Below, one piece after another: positions 11,434-25,699 of a stretch of 64,000 nt of DNA. Origin of the DNA: Thuidium tamariscinum. Taxonomy: Eukaryota > Streptophyta > Bryopsida > Hypnales > Thuidiaceae. A model generated the notes under the pieces. The model worked only from the letters and a program-made list of their open reading frames with translations. It was not told the origin of the DNA and did not search any database. How positions within the stretch are numbered: the stretch's first letter is position 1; every line of letters begins with the position of its first letter. Made by a program: the position numbers and the translations under genes. The stretch is taken from the NCBI GenBank assembly GCA_947034885.2, contig OX344754.2, positions 7,571,001-7,635,000 of the forward strand, given 5' to 3'.

Positions 11434-14400
11434 ATGATCTTGTTCCTCTAGATTGAAATTGTTTTCATCTACATTCTATCCTAATATATATTGGTATTGA
11501 GTTTTATAATAGATCAATTATGTGTACAAATGATTTTGATTTTGATGGATTACAGGATTTAGTCACTTATATAATTTTTGAAATGGCATTATTATAGAGT
11601 ATATTATTGAGTAGCTTCAAACAACAAATAAGGGATTTGGGCTAGATCACTATTGGTGATTTATCTGTAATTTATGATAGTTTCAATCTTTCTTTCTATA
11701 TTTAAGACAAAAATGATTTGATTTATTCATCCATTTTTACAAATAGCCTAGACAAGTTGGCATAGGGCAAAAAGTTGTTGCTTTGTTGCTTTCACATTGG
11801 CCATGGCCACACTACAGAGGAGCTCACAACCATTTTCAAGGGGAAGTAGTTATTGCAACCTCCCTCTTCTGCATAGACAATAATATCACTTTAGAAAACC
11901 ACAAGATGTTTATTATATAAGTGGTGGTTGTAAAAAAGGTGGTTGTGAATGCCATTGCAACATTGCCCATAATTGATGGCAATGTTGCTACTAGTATGAC
12001 AACAAGTAAAGATAAGCTCAAGTTTACCCTGTCATTTGTACAATGCTAAACTTAAAGTCATTCATCATCAACCCTTTTTGGGGGGTAGTATGGTGCCATA
12101 TTGCACCATTCTAAAATAAATGTCTACTTTTTGCCAAATAAAAGTAATCTTTTTTTGCCAAAATTTATTCATTTTTATTCAAAATATAGATGAAATCACC
12201 AAATTTGAATGAAAAGGTGCATAGATATGACTAAAATATGTTTTTTGGTCAAAAAGATGGATGGATGGAGATATACAATGCTTCACCAAATTTTAAGTGG
12301 TTGCCATCTTGGCACTTTCTCAAAGACTAAAAAAAAGGGTTGTTCATCAATATTAATTTTTTTATAGTATTAGAATTGAATGTGTAAACTCTTTTTTTAT
12401 ATTTGTGATTGTTTTTCTACTAAGCTTTTGTTGATGTCAAGATTTTCTATATTAATATGACATTGACTTTTCAAATTAGGATGTCCATTAACATCCATTA
12501 AGAGATGTCCTAACCAATGATCCCAAAACTGGCTAAATTTTCTCATTTTCTACTTAATTTTTTCATGCCCTTTGTATAAAAATTTTAAAATCTTCCAAAA
12601 ATGAACATTTGGCTAAAAACCATGAATCTGTTCTAAGATCACTAGTCTTAACACATTGAAATCATATTTGAATATAGACAACTAAAAAATAATAATTTAA
12701 CCCAAGAGTACTTTGACATCCAAAAAGTAGATGGTGGAATGAATCGAAAGTGCACAAATTGAAGATGAACAATAAATCTACATTCATTCATTTTTTGAAA
12801 GTCCATGTATGGTTTTTTTATGGATTGATGGTGGCAACAATGGTATTCATGAATGCTATTACAAGTAGAAAATGCTTGTAGTAAAATATGCAAAGTTATC
12901 TAGAAAACTTGCATTCATTGAAGGATGAATAAGTGCTATAGAGAGTATATACAAGCCAAAAATGTTGCTACACTAGGGTAGGAAGGAAGGGCCTGCGATT
13001 AGTTGAATAAAGAAATAAAGAAACTTCTTTACAAGATTGATGAACAAGCATTTTGTTCAAGAACAACAACAATGATGAATAGATGTATACATTTTTTAAT
13101 TTTTAGTGCATCCCACCTCCCACCCCTAACAAATAAACAAATCTCACTACACAAATGGATGTGAGATTATATTCTATTTGACATAGGGCCAACCTCCAGT
13201 TTGGTCTATTCTATTGAAAAACTCTTTTTTTGTCTTCCATAATACATATGCATTGAAAGCTCATCCATGTTGCATATGTGTCATTACTTTCACTAAATTA
13301 TGTAGAATCATCTTCATTTGATGTTGAGCATACAACCTTCTTCCACAAAAAATTTTGAGTTTTTCTTTGGTTGTTATGACATCATTTAAGCTCAACTTCC
13401 TTATTGCCTATTAAAGACAACATTGTTTATCTATGCCAACATGCATAGTCTTTGCATCCACTAGCATTTCTTTGAGATTGTCTTCACTTTCCAATATTAT
13501 ATTTGGTAGTACATTTTATCTTACAACTAGTTTTTGCATCATCATCAACAATATGAAAGCATTTTTCTACCAAATTTTTGCATTTTTCACTCTATTTCTT
13601 GTTTTTGTCGTAAATTCAATGTTCCAAGGTATTTGGTGATGAAGCTCATTAGGTTCATCCTACATGTTTGTCAAGATGAATAACCTATCTATCAAGGCTT
13701 ACTACTTATTGGTCAAGCAAGACAACTCATTGTTTGTCAAGTTAAACAACCTCAAAAATTGTTGAACCATTTAGTAAAACAATCATATTTATCTAGATTA
13801 CAATTATTTATGCTTACATTTTATCTTGACAAACATTAGGGTTGAAGGTTGACATTATGACAAACACATTGATGCCACAAAGTGACTTGATGCAATCAAT
13901 TCTAGCACAAGAAAACTAATTGGCTTTGTGGGTTGTAAGGTTCGTAATTCTAAATTGGGGAATTTTGACTTTTGGATATATTTTTGTGATTTCAAATTCT
14001 ATTGTGAATTTTTGAAATGTTATTTGAAGATAATCAAAGGATGTTATAGCTTTCTAAGAATATAGTTTTCATTTCAATTAGTGTTGTGAAAAAATTAATT
14101 CCCTAAGTACAAAAAATTCAAAATCAAGTCATATTTTTATATTTCTTTGTCCTATAAGAAATACTTATACTAACATCAAAAGTTTTTATTCATTACATTT
14201 GGATTAGTAATGTGATAGTGATGATGAGACTTGCATTGTTGGAAAGTAAGGCAATTTTTAAACAATATAATTTTAAATCATATAGGATTCATTTAAGAGC
14301 TTAATTTTTTATAGTTTTTCAATAAAAAAAGGTCTATATTTTATGAATTTTATGAATTTTATGCTAACCAACCATATCATTCTAATTAACATGTTTTGAT

Positions 14401-15347
14401 TCCATTTTAGAACTATGAATGGTTCAATTTTTTCTTCTATCATTTAGCAAATTTTTTCAGGAATAAAAATCAAGATATATGTTTTAATTTATTGTGCTTA
14501 ATATTTAGTTTAGTTCTAAATTATAGAGATGTAAAACTTTGAAACTCTACAATCCAAAAAAATTTAATTCAAAAGATTCAAAGTTCTGGAACTTGATATA
14601 ATAAGGTACTTCACATAAAATTTTGCATACCAATTTCTTATAATCTAGTAATTAATCAAATATTTCATTGCATTTCTCATGTAAGTCTAAAAGTAAAATC
14701 ATCATTAGATGTTTTTTTTGCTAATTAAAAGACTACAAGTTCCAGATTGTGGGAAGACTAGGAACTATGTAATGTCAAAAGTTTGATGTGGCCAAAAGAC
14801 TGCCACATTAGATTATAATAATTAAAAATTTAAAAAAAGTTATTTTTTGAAAAAAGTTATTTTTATTATTTTATCATTTTTATTTTGACTGTTCCCAATA
14901 TTGAAAACGAGCTTGAAATAGTCTTCTAATCCTTGAAAAAACATCTAATGATGCATTCTTGGATATGAAAAAGAAGTAGTTATCTTTTATCGTAATCTTT
15001 TGCATTAGAGATGACATTTATAGAATAATTTTTGATAAATCACATTCCTAAATCTTTCGGTGTTGAAGATCATTTTGATCTTTAGATTATATAGGCAAGA
15101 TTTTGATCCTAGCTACTTTAAGATTTTCATTCATTTTTTGAGTTTTTTAATTGACAAGTTCCGTACATAAGGTTTTTTTACAAAGTGCCATTGAGCACCA
15201 AGTATGAAGGCTCAAAGGATCGTTTGTAAATTTTAAGCAGGTGAAAACAACCTTTTTTTTAATACATTTAAATTATCTTTATTAAGTTAAGTCTATAGTC
15301 AATCAGGCTTTTATTCATTCTCCATATTTATCATCCCTTAACTCCTA
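11434..15347. other. AT-rich intergenic DNA without recognised gene
   Basis: This stretch has only short chance frames. One interspersed repeat at about 12055-12330 is annotated separately. I see nothing else that can be named. Confidence 0.5.
12055..12330 (+). repeat. Interspersed repeat, copy 1 (second copy at 28741-29240)
   Basis: The sequence shares a long ordered similarity with about 28741-29240, ending in GCCATCTTGGCACTTTCTCA in both places. This copy lacks the 238-bp insertion found in the other, so it serves as the empty site for that MITE. Confidence 0.75.
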
Positions 15348-15351
15348 AAAG

Positions 15352-15725
15352 CACTAAAATGCATTTTTTTAAGCAACAAAGCAATTTTGAGTAGCTCATT
15401 ATAAATGTAGTTTTTATTTATTTTTCTTTGAAATGATTTCTTATGTGACAATTTTTCAAGGAGTATCTTTAAGGCCCTTTTGACAACATGGTTAAAAAGT
15501 TATGGCAAGATATGGAGCTTTCATTGCTTAACAAGTAGCCTATGCAACTAAATTTTATTTTTTTTAAATTACTTATTTAAGAAATTAAAATTTGAAATTG
15601 GTTTAAGAAATTTATATGTATGTGGAAAGCTTTGAATTATTCCATTTGGATTAATACTTATTTGTATTAGAAATCGGAGTATTGGAGCATTTTTTGGTGA
15701 AAATATAATCAAAAACATGTAAGGG
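15352..15725. mobile_element. Deleted, diverged member of the TTAA family (374 bp)
   Basis: TTAA lies at 15348-15351 and 15726-15729. The left half resembles the terminal half of the 61-kb copy, with AGTAGCTCATTATAAATG, then AAGGCCC, then a run like AAAAAGTTATGGCAAGATAT. The middle of the asymmetric form is missing. Ends are CTCCTAAAAGC and ACATGTAAGGG. Confidence 0.65.
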
Positions 15726-15851
15726 TTAATGACTATGCCATTCAATTTTGAAAAACACATGAACACAAAGATGTTCAAAGTCATGAATTCTTGGTTTTTT
15801 ACACTTTTGGTCTTAGTTTCTCTAATATTTCAATAAACTTTTCTAGGATTT

Positions 15852-16091
15852 AAGGTAGGTACATCCAAAAGTGCACATGAACTTGAACATGATTGTACAC
15901 AAATTGTAGATGGTGCTTTTAGAAATAGACTTTGATGCTTCATACCTTTTGCAAACTCTATCCAAATGTTGCATTCCTTGGTGCATTGGAACATGCTCTT
16001 ATTTGCCAATAAGACTATGAAAATGTAAACAACCTAATATTGGTAACTAGGCACAATACCAATAAGTGGTGCTTTTTGGTGTATCCACCTT
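15852..16091. mobile_element. 240-bp MITE, second copy of the AAGGTAGGTACA family
   Basis: The left end AAGGTAGGTACATCCAAAAG and the right end GGTGTATCCACCTT form a terminal inverted repeat like that of the copy at 6673-6859. The interior contains, on the minus strand, the core TTCCAATGCACCAAGGAA. Confidence 0.7.
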
Positions 16092-19000
16092 AGAGCCAAT
16101 GAATTCTGCACCTACAAAATAAGATCTTAGAGAAATACATAGAAATTATAAATCACATCACGAAAATATTTTTCTTAAAGTTCAATTGTTAATACTACAA
16201 AAATAATTTTATAGCAAAAGGGTGACTCCAACTATACTAATTTGCTTGTATTGACAATTTTATGTGTTTTCCATTGTAGTAAATTGTGTTGAAAGGATGA
16301 AACCAATAAAATATACAAAAATTTATGAATATCGGACCTCTCTGGTATACTTCGGCGTTTTAGGGTTAGTGCGAGGTGCATGTTTTTTTGTGTTTTGAAA
16401 CAAATGAAATAGAATTTCATTGCATGGGGCAAAAAGGTGCATGTGTTGGCTCATAATGTTGTCGTTTTGCATTTATATTTTTTAGGGCTAAGTATTGTTG
16501 TGAGTGCTATCATAACATTCAATAACATTGATTGATAGACTTGACACTGCCTTTGGAGGGTGTGGAATATTCAACACCCCAATAGTGTTTTATTAGTAAC
16601 TACTCAAGGAAGTGGATAAGTGGAGGATGGAGAGGGTGCTGAGGTCAGGAATATGCCATACCCTTCATTGTAGAAGGAAGGCCTTGCCACAACATGCTAA
16701 TGAATGTTATGATTGTACTTCAAGTATCTACCTACTTTGAGTAATGCCAGTGTAAATGACAAATAGAATTTTAAATATTGGTGTGCACATTAAGTAAGTT
16801 AGGGCATCTTTGACCTATCTGTTTTTGTAGTGGTCTCATTGACAAGTTCTCATTTTTTTTCATTTTCTTTTATGAAGTGTGAAAGTGGCTTCATAAAATT
16901 TTATAGTGTCACTCCAAAATTCAACATAGCAAATAGAAAATATCAGATTTGTATTTATTACATAGGGTGCTTACAAGAAAAAACGGTACTATTTTGTGTC
17001 ACACTTTGAATGACGGAGTTGTTATTGACTATAACTTTTAAAGTATGAACCATATTAACTTGAAATTTTGATTGAAGATGTCTGATATGACAATAATCAA
17101 ATTCCTTATTTTTCAAAAAAATTCAAAAATTATTTTATAATTAAATTTCAATTAAGCTAATTTGTCACACTTTGCAGTTTAGAGGTTTTAAGTACTAGGG
17201 AGCATCCAAAATTAATGATCTTAAGCTGAAATTTCTGTGGCCTATTTCCATATTAGGTAGGCATGTTTCTACGATAGGAAATCTCAAAAATCATAATTCT
17301 CTTTCTTCTACATGTGTGCTAACAAGGCTCTCTAGTGCGTGCACTTTTGGATATTTAAGATGGTTTTGAGATCATTAATCTGGTAGAATCTCTTCATCAT
17401 AAAGTTCTTCCAAATTGACAATTTTTAGTTTTAAGATAAATTATTTTCCCTATTCTTTTACAAATTAAAATGTCAAAGTACCTATTTTCATGAAAATTTG
17501 CACTTTTATAGTTCTCCTACTTAGAGAATTTTTCTGCACTTTTCCTTCCTAAGGTACCTTCTTCCTAGAGGTATACACATTAAACATTTTTTTTACATTT
17601 AAAAAATATATTTTTTCTAATTATACACTACTCCTAAAAATTTTAGGAGTATTGTAGAAAACACTATCAAAATCGGTTAGTCTTTCTTGCAATGACCCCA
17701 TAACTTTAATTTTCTTTTCATTCATAGTCTTACAATTTCATTCAAGATTTTTTTAATTCAAAGTTTTTTGGCGAATTTCTTCGCAATTTGTTGCTAGTGC
17801 TTAGCCAAATAGTGTTTAGCCAAATAGTGTTTTTTTTGGTGCAATTTGACATTAGAAAGCCAAAAAAGAATCATACTAGTCTCTATCTACCTAAACAACT
17901 ATTTATAAATTATAGAGGGATAAAATTTATTCATTATTAGAACGAAAAAATAGAGAATATATATAGTGGTTCTCTTTCTACCTAAGCAACTATTTATAAA
18001 TTATAGAGGGATGAAATTCATTCATTATAATTAGAACAAAAAAATAGAGAATATATATAGTAGTAATAGTTACCAATTTTGAAATTGCTTGTGAATTTAG
18101 AATACAGTCCCTAGGCTAATATAAACCATTGGTTTGAAATGCACTATTGAACTGCTAGGCAAGTTTTAATTCTAAAGCAAATTTTGAATGCCTTGTTTGA
18201 TTGCATGATTTGGCTTGTGTAATCAAGTACTACATAATTTTCATCCCATCAAATTATGTTTCTCATCCTATACCAGATCCCTTCCAAATTTAGAATAGGG
18301 AGTGTCGCTTTATGTCAACGATTTGGTAAAAAAAATGCCTCTATCATACTTCACCTTCTTTATTTATGCTTATCTTTGCAAAATCCCTTCTTGAATATAC
18401 CCCTCCACAAATGCACTAAACCATAATAAAAGTGTTTTTTTAATTCTATCCTATGCAAAGGTTACATTTGGTTAGTATTAAATCATTTTTGTAAAAAAGT
18501 GAAATATGTCATCCTATGAATGGTTTAAAGTATATTATAGCCCTTCAAAATCTAATGTGTAAATTCAAACCTTCACATATGGTATGTTATTTAGCAAATT
18601 GCATACATTCTCAAACTTCAAGGTAGAACCATTTTGTTTATCATAAGTCAATGTCACCTTTAGTATTAAAATCTTGAATGCAAACTTTTCTATAAATTGT
18701 GAATTAGTATAATACAAACTACTCTAATTACAACGACATTGTAGATGGACTACAACTGTCCATATTCAAAAATATTGTGAAAGATTTTGTTGTATGATTC
18801 AACTACAAAGTCAAAACTCCTATTGTGAACATTATTTGTAAATAATTTTTTAGCATTCACCCTTCAAGAGTCAAATTAAAGGTAATAAGATTACTTTTAA
18901 TAAACACAATAAGAATTGTTACTCCTCCTAAGTATTGATATAATTCATTCATGCCGAGCATCATTGGCCTTTTTTCCATTAATATGCTAGATAAATATTC

Positions 19001-20532
19001 TTTAAAAATTGAATGAATATTACCAAGAATAGAACAATTTTGAGAAAATTCATCATTTTTCATATTGATAGAAGAATACATATAATGCATCATTATGGTT
19101 TTAGTGAGAGTTTAGTAAGAGTACAAAAAATGGATTCTATCATGCATAACAATAGTTATTAAACACTATCATTAATATAATACATTATAATATTACATAT
19201 GAGCTAGCAATTGTGATATTTTATTGAATTTTTCAATGTCTAAAATATTTTTCAATGCAAAGAACTCTTGATTTATTATGTTAATCAGATATCCAAAATG
19301 GATGTTTCAAAATTACAATCAAATTTCACAAAGTTGCACAGGGATACATTTAGACATTGTGTGTGTTTTTTCACCTACAATTGCATTTTTTTGTTGGAAA
19401 ACTCCATAAATTGATAAAAATGAATTAAACCTTTGAGGGCCAAAGAGTTATTTTTAAGGTTCAAATTCATTACATAAATTTGTTTTGTCTATTCAAATAA
19501 CTAGTATATGCCTTCATCTACGATTGCATTAATACAATAATAAAATAAAAATTTGACCTTTGAAAGTTGAAGGTTTTTTCCAAGCCCAAATTTGCTCATC
19601 AATTTATTTTATATATTGCATTACGTTTCTAATGGTGAAAATGTTTTAAAATGGCTAACTAATCATGAGAACATAGGTTGCATTTGAATAAATCTAATTT
19701 CATTACAATACAACAACAATACATCAACGTCAACAAAACATTCTAATACATTTATTAATTTGATTTGTGTATTGAAATTGTATTTTCAATACAACAAAAC
19801 ATGAACACATCAACATCAATACAACATTTCAATACATTTCATACAAAAGGTTTGGATATTAAAATTGCATACTACATCATTGTGTGTATTAAACCCTAAA
19901 GAACAATACATAGATTGAATAGTTTGATTATTCCATTGCCTATAAATAGTTGTAGTTGCCCCTAGTTGTATTTGAAATTTTGTTGGCCAATAAATAAATG
20001 CAAAATTAATTAAATGCAAACTTCCTAGTTGAAGTTTCCAAATTTTTTTTTACACATTTTCATATAAATCTACTAGAAGATTTAAAACTTGAATATTAAA
20101 AGAATCAAATGTTTAGAAGTTTTGCTCACTTAGAAATTTTCAAACCATTATTTTTTCAATTATAAATTTAAACCTTCAATCAGGTGTCACCAATAATGTA
20201 GAGAGTCCTAGTAGTTTGATACGATACTATTAAAATACTTTAATTTTGCAAGTTAACACCTACAATAAAAAAAATTTGAATGAATGCATTGTTTAAATGA
20301 CTAACTTAAAATATGACTTTGCTACTAAACTTTTGTCTAAAGGAGGTTAGGAAGTGTGACTACAAAATAACTGCAAATTTCATGATTTCACAATGGTCTA
20401 GCAGTATATAAATTCACTCCTTAAAAAATGAAAATAGTTCCAAATACCTTGTGACTTGATCAAAAGAGAATAAATTCCATTTCATTTGTTTATGAAAAAA
20501 GAGATTAAATTTCAATTTTAATTAGAAGAATC
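16092..20532. other. AT-rich intergenic DNA with minor repeats
   Basis: No gene is recognised. About 16957-17300 is a diverged copy of the left half of the foldback at 38458-39545 (shared starts like ATAGGGTGCTTACAAG, later GTCACACTTTG). At about 19685-19835 a segment rich in AATACAACA and ACATCAAC occurs twice. A 14-bp word, TTAGCCAAATAGTG, is doubled near 17805-17830. Confidence 0.5.
17881..18062 (+). repeat. Tandem duplication, period about 91 bp, two copies
   Basis: Two adjacent copies share ACTATTTATAAATTATAGAG and AATAGAGAATATATATAG. They differ at few positions, so the duplication is relatively recent. No coding content. Confidence 0.85.
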
Positions 20533-21849
20533 ATGGCAACCACAAAGAATCTTAAAATCAAGACAGGAGTTTGTAAGCGGATGATGAAGGAATTACAAAC
20601 CTATCAGGCTGAAGCGGACCGCGAATGCGTCAAAACTGATAATATGAAAAATTCTCACGCTGACCCATTTGACATCAAGCAACAGGTGCGCCAATGATAC
20701 AATAATTTTTTTGTCAATTTCTCTGCTTTAAACAAGAAAAATCTTGATGATGGGATGATGCAATGACATATCAAAATCAATTGAAGTATTTGAAGAATCA
20801 ATAACCTTAATCCTTAAGCATCTCAATCCTTTTTTGAATTTTTGCACATTTTCGCTTATAGCTTTGTACAGATATATCATTTTTCAGAATTTAATGAATT
20901 TGATCATTAAAGAAGATTGTCTTTTCTAGATTCAAGTATTACATTTGACAAATGAGAGGTTAATTGGATGAAATAGGGCCTTGAAGCCCTCTGTTCATTG
21001 TCCAGAATATGGACATCGACACGCTTCAGGGTTAAGTGAACAAAAGTGTGACCTATCCATCCATCCACCTAAAACCATCATTTTGAGGGAAAAAATTATA
21101 ATAAACATAGTGAACTTTGAAATCACGGTGAGATGTATGAATATTACATGTGAAATTATACAAATCTTAGGGTCTATTCCAACACCAATTGAAAGAATTT
21201 TTTAGTGTGGTTTTTAATGTCCTTTGCAATGAAATGGATTTCATTTGTTTCCTATTAAAAAGAAGGTGGTTCTTAAAATGGTTCAGGAACACGTGCTTGC
21301 GGAGTCTTGTTTGATGATATCAAACTGCAGGAAATGTTTGGAGACAGCTCTTGCAGCACTGGAAGCATCTGTAGTAAGTTTTTAAGGCAACAACAATGAA
21401 TTTGTGTTGATTTTGATGATGATGCTTGTAGATGATTTATATGCATTGTTATTTGAAAACCTTGAAAATTTCCATTCAAAGATCCCAAATGTAAGTGGGA
21501 AAGCTGTGAAAAAATCACCTCTTATGATGAATTGACACTGTAAAGGTGGAAGTTTCTGTAGCAATCACTGATCACTCCATAACTGTTACCTAAAATGTTG
21601 GTTGTGGCCATTAACACAACCCTAATGCAGCCCAAATCTCATTTATTGAAAAAAGTATGTTATGGTGTGAGGCAAGATTATAATGGGTCATTCTTTAGGT
21701 GTTTGCTATGGGTTGTTTGCCTTTCATAAATTGGTTTGATTATTGTTTTGTAGGCTCAAGTAGAAGCAGAAACAACAACTGAAGAAAGTGAAGAATTATT
21801 AACTGCTATAGAATTAGTTGCACAAGTGAAACCTCTATTTGTTGAGTAA
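20533..21849 (+). CDS. TFCA: Tubulin-folding cofactor A (TBCA / TFCA, KIESEL type)
   Basis: Three exons, 20533-20685, 21287-21373 and 21754-21849, join in frame with GT-AG introns to 111 residues. The start MATTKNLKIKTGVCKR matches the plant TBCA N-terminus closely, and ADPFDIKQQ corresponds to the conserved end of the first helix. Plant homologues have about 113 residues. TBCA is a three-helix protein that holds newly folded beta-tubulin for heterodimer assembly. Exon 2 (LAESCLMISNCRKCLETALA) and exon 3 (Glu-rich) supply the second and third helices. The exons sit in very AT-rich repeat DNA and are each too short to show as long frames. No frameshift or internal stop is seen. The last helix ends VAQVKPLFVE, which differs from the usual VEKQFP type and may be diverged. 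Confidence 0.92.
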
Positions 21850-23289
21850 TTATCCTTTAAGTTTTTTCTCGATAATTGTGTCATTGCAATAGAAAATTCC
21901 TAATTCCATATTTGTCATATTTATATATTTTCCCTTCTCATTATTGCATCTACTTCTTCATTTTGAGACACATAAACATAAACATTCTTGCAATGTTATT
22001 TGCTTAGCAATGGCTCTAGAAAAATGGCAATGGCTCTAGAAAGGTGACAATGCTATAATGTATTTTCTACTTTATATATAAAAATGGATGTGAACACTTG
22101 TACATTTTGTAACACATTGACAAATAATATTGTAAAACAAAACAATTGACTTTGCAATCAACTTTAGTGATAAACGCAATGAGAAAATCTTACCATGAAA
22201 ATCTACAAAGTCATTCAAATGCAAAAATGGCACAATTCATAAAACACACGTTAAAGACAATGTTTCAAATTCACTACTTAATCTTCAAGTTTTTTAAAAT
22301 TAGAAATTATTTTTATTAACTTCTAAAATCTAGTATACGCAATCATTTAAAATACTAAAAATGCTAATAAATTTAGAATGAAAATTTAAACATAGACTTT
22401 AGAATTAAAGTTGATGCAAATACACACTTTCATTTAATTGATTATATGAAAAATATATTTAATTTTACACAAAATAAAAACTATTTTATAGCTTGAAGAA
22501 AATATTGCATATACGTGTTGCATAAATGATTATTAGGTTTAATTTTTAAGATTGATTTATAATATTAAAAATAAGATTTGAATATATTTTACATGAAACC
22601 AGTCAATTATTTGAATTCTTAAGACATGAAAATTTAGATCTGAAAATTGATTGAATTTTTATAATAATTAATAGACAAACAACCTTATGTTTGGTTTCAA
22701 TCTAAAATAATGGATAGAGAAAGCTTGTTTGTAATGTGGATCTCTTTCCCTTACAATGAATTGAAAATCTATATAATCATAAACCATTAACCTTCATCGT
22801 GAGTAGGATTTTAATATTTTGAATAATATTGTAGAGAAAATACATGAAAAGACAAATTTTCAAAGAGTGTATAATCATAAGTTGATTTTTTTTAATTTAG
22901 TAAATAAAAAAATGAGTGTCTATTGATTTTTTAAAACATTCAAATAGAAATATATAGATGATTGGGTTTTTCAATTCTTTTATTATAGTTTTTGAGGATG
23001 TACAACAAAATTTCTATTTAAAACAACATCATAGAAAATATTATTGAACACCTTCATTGAACAATGGACAATGAATAGGGCTTTCAGGTGAATCCACCTA
23101 TTAAATCATTCTTAAAAGGTTAGAAAATTGGTCAAACTCCATTGTAGCTTTCTAATATTAATTTTGTGCATTTGATTTTGTTTGATTTTGACTAATTATT
23201 GGAGACAAAACTTCTCGATTTGAGTTCTAAATTATTTTATAAATATAATACCACAAGGGCGAAAAGGTCATCGAACATCCAATTGGAAA
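21850..23289. other. AT-rich intergenic DNA, including the TBCA 3' UTR
   Basis: No gene is recognised. A short tandem word, CAATGGCTCTAGAAA, is doubled at about 22009-22040. Confidence 0.5.
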
Positions 23290-25640
23290 TTTGGGTAGGT
23301 ACCTTTGAAATCAATTTAACATCAATGATATTGAATTTTGAAACAAGATGGGTGCTAGTGTAACCTCTATTGACTATGGACCCACATTAAAAGTAATAGG
23401 TGCTTGGAGGGAGGAGGGAACTTTGAGCCCTCGAGATGGCACTCAAGACTCTGGGTCCATTTTTCGCAATTAAATAGCGAAAATTAGCCAAAATATTCAA
23501 GAAAAAGATATAAAAAGAGTGTTGGGGGAGTTTTGGTGTCAGTCTATGCCAAAATGGTGGAAAACCAACTTAGAAGGTGGAAAATTCCTAATCCTAGAAT
23601 TTGAATCATTCTAAGTCTCCAAAGCAAGTTTATGTGAAGATTTAGTCATTCCGAGAGAAATAAGGAATTGAGAGTTAGTCAGTCCTAGTACTTGTCTGTG
23701 CACAGTCAACCTTTTAAGGATGCACGTGACATACTGACTAAGCTAAAAGAGTCTACTACGAGCATGGAAGAGTTAACAGGGCTTAAGTTCAATTTTGGAA
23801 CAAATTGAATTTAAAGGTAAAACCACTACAATGGATTTGGAGAATTCGAACTTCACGAGATAAAAGATGGAGGATTGGAGATTGAAGACTACAGAGAGGT
23901 GTTCCAAGGGTAGGAGTATGCCAGGAGCGAACAAGAATCAAACAATTGTCCAAGATTCCTGGGCATCGGGAATTAAATTGTCCAATTGGGCAAAGTAATT
24001 CCAATTTACTAAAATTAGAAAGGTGCAAGGTTGCGTGGGACTTACACCAAGAATTTAGGAGTGCCCTAGATATTACTCGATTTATTTCGGATTTTTCCGA
24101 AATTCCACGTTGACTCCATGGGAAGTCAACCGCACATAGAAATGTTCGTAAATTCATAGAAATTACGTATGATGCGGTAAAATCTCACTAAAAATTAGGA
24201 TAGGTTTTTGTGTGATTAATAAGTGCCCGGTCAAGTTTGAAGACATTCCGACATTCCCAACTACCAAAACCGGCATCAACATCAAATTTCACTGGAAGTT
24301 ACAAGTTGGCGGTGGATTGACCGGCGTATCAGGAGCGAATGATGTCCGATTGTCGCAAATAAGGAGTCATTCCTTACTCTCACGGACATTCCTAACAACC
24401 CTAGCCTGACAGATTCATCGAAATGCGCAAATCCTAGAAGTTAGATTTTTGACTTTTAATTGGAGTTACCGTAATTCCAATTTGGGCGCGCAAACGGCCT
24501 AGGAGTGAGGGGTAAGGGGTATCTCAGGCTAATTGGGGTCTTTTGAAGACAATGGCGTAGACGGTTTTCCATTTCGAGTTGTTCCTTAAAAGATAGAGAG
24601 GGTCAGCTCTTAGTTTGACTTTTTAATCGTTAATTGCGGTTAATTAGAAGTGATTTTGGAAATATCTCTTGGAAAATCAAAGATTGGATTTGGTCAAGAT
24701 CTCTTTCTTGCGTAAAAAGCCATCTTTGGGCTAAAGAAAGACAATTTTCAAAATGACTTTTGGTTAATTTGCAAAATATCTACGTAAATTAGGATTAATT
24801 CCAAAATATTTTGGATTAAGATCTTGGATTTGATTTGGCCAAGATTTCTTTTGCCAAATGGGGATGTTTTTAGAAATTCTCACCATTAAACAACTAATAT
24901 TTTGGAATTACATTAGGGTAGTTTAGGATAAGAAGTAACAAAGTGTTTTCACCGGCAATTACCGAGAGGGGCTCAGCCACGGGTATATAAGGGCCCCCCT
25001 CGAGGTTGCCAGTACCCTTATTTCTCGCACCGACACTTTGTTCTTCTTCTGTGCTACCGACGTGGTCGGAGCACTACTTGGACCAAAATTCTTGGCCAAG
25101 TCTTGTTTTGTGTTTTGATATAGAAGTCTTGAAGGCTTAGGGCCCCTTCAATCAATTCTAGAAACTCTTTTCTGTGAAAAGGCTAAGCCTTAACTGTTTC
25201 ATTGGAAATTTCAATCATTAAGTGCCAAAGTTCGGTTCAAACACTGTCATGTGTACCTCCTTTGGTGACAAAATATTGAAATACTAAGAAATTTTGGGAG
25301 TTTGAAGTGAAAGTTCGGTTCAACACTGTCATGTGTACCTCCTTTTGCGATTAAAACTCTTGAAATACTACCAGAGAACCCTTATATGGCGAAGCTCTAC
25401 TCATTGGAATAAAAAGGGTGAAAATCTAAAGCACCATAATAACTCCAAGAGTCATAGGTGATGAGCAAAGTTGGGGAAAGACTAGTGTGACACTTCAAGT
25501 TAACCACTATCACATTCCATAACCTCAAAACCTCGGGCTTATGAAAATAATGGCTTAATCATTGGCCTTATTTCACCCTTATAGTACCCCCTCGTTATTT
25601 ATTTTGTTTAAAAAAGCAAAGATAAAAATTAGTGCAAGTA
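23290..25640 (+). mobile_element. LTR-retrotransposon-like segment (possible solo LTR)
   Basis: The base composition is less AT-rich than both sides. A purine-rich run (AAGAAAAAGATATAAAAAGA) ends just before TGTTGGGGGAG at about 23521, which looks like a polypurine tract followed by an LTR start. A TATA-like sequence, GTATATAAGGGC, lies at about 24979, near a pyrimidine-rich stretch. Two direct copies of AAAGTTCGGTTCAA plus CACTGTCATGTGTACCTCCT lie at about 25222 and 25310. I cannot fix the right end, find a target duplication or see gag-pol, so this stays tentative. Confidence 0.35.
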
Positions 25641-25699
25641 GAATTTTAAGTTAGAAGTACCCGGAGTCAGTATTAAGTCCAGAAATCCACCAAAAAACT

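Noticed and set aside
17807..17832. Doubled 14-bp word as a possible CRISPR-like repeat
   Set aside because: Only two adjacent copies without spacers, in eukaryotic repeat DNA.
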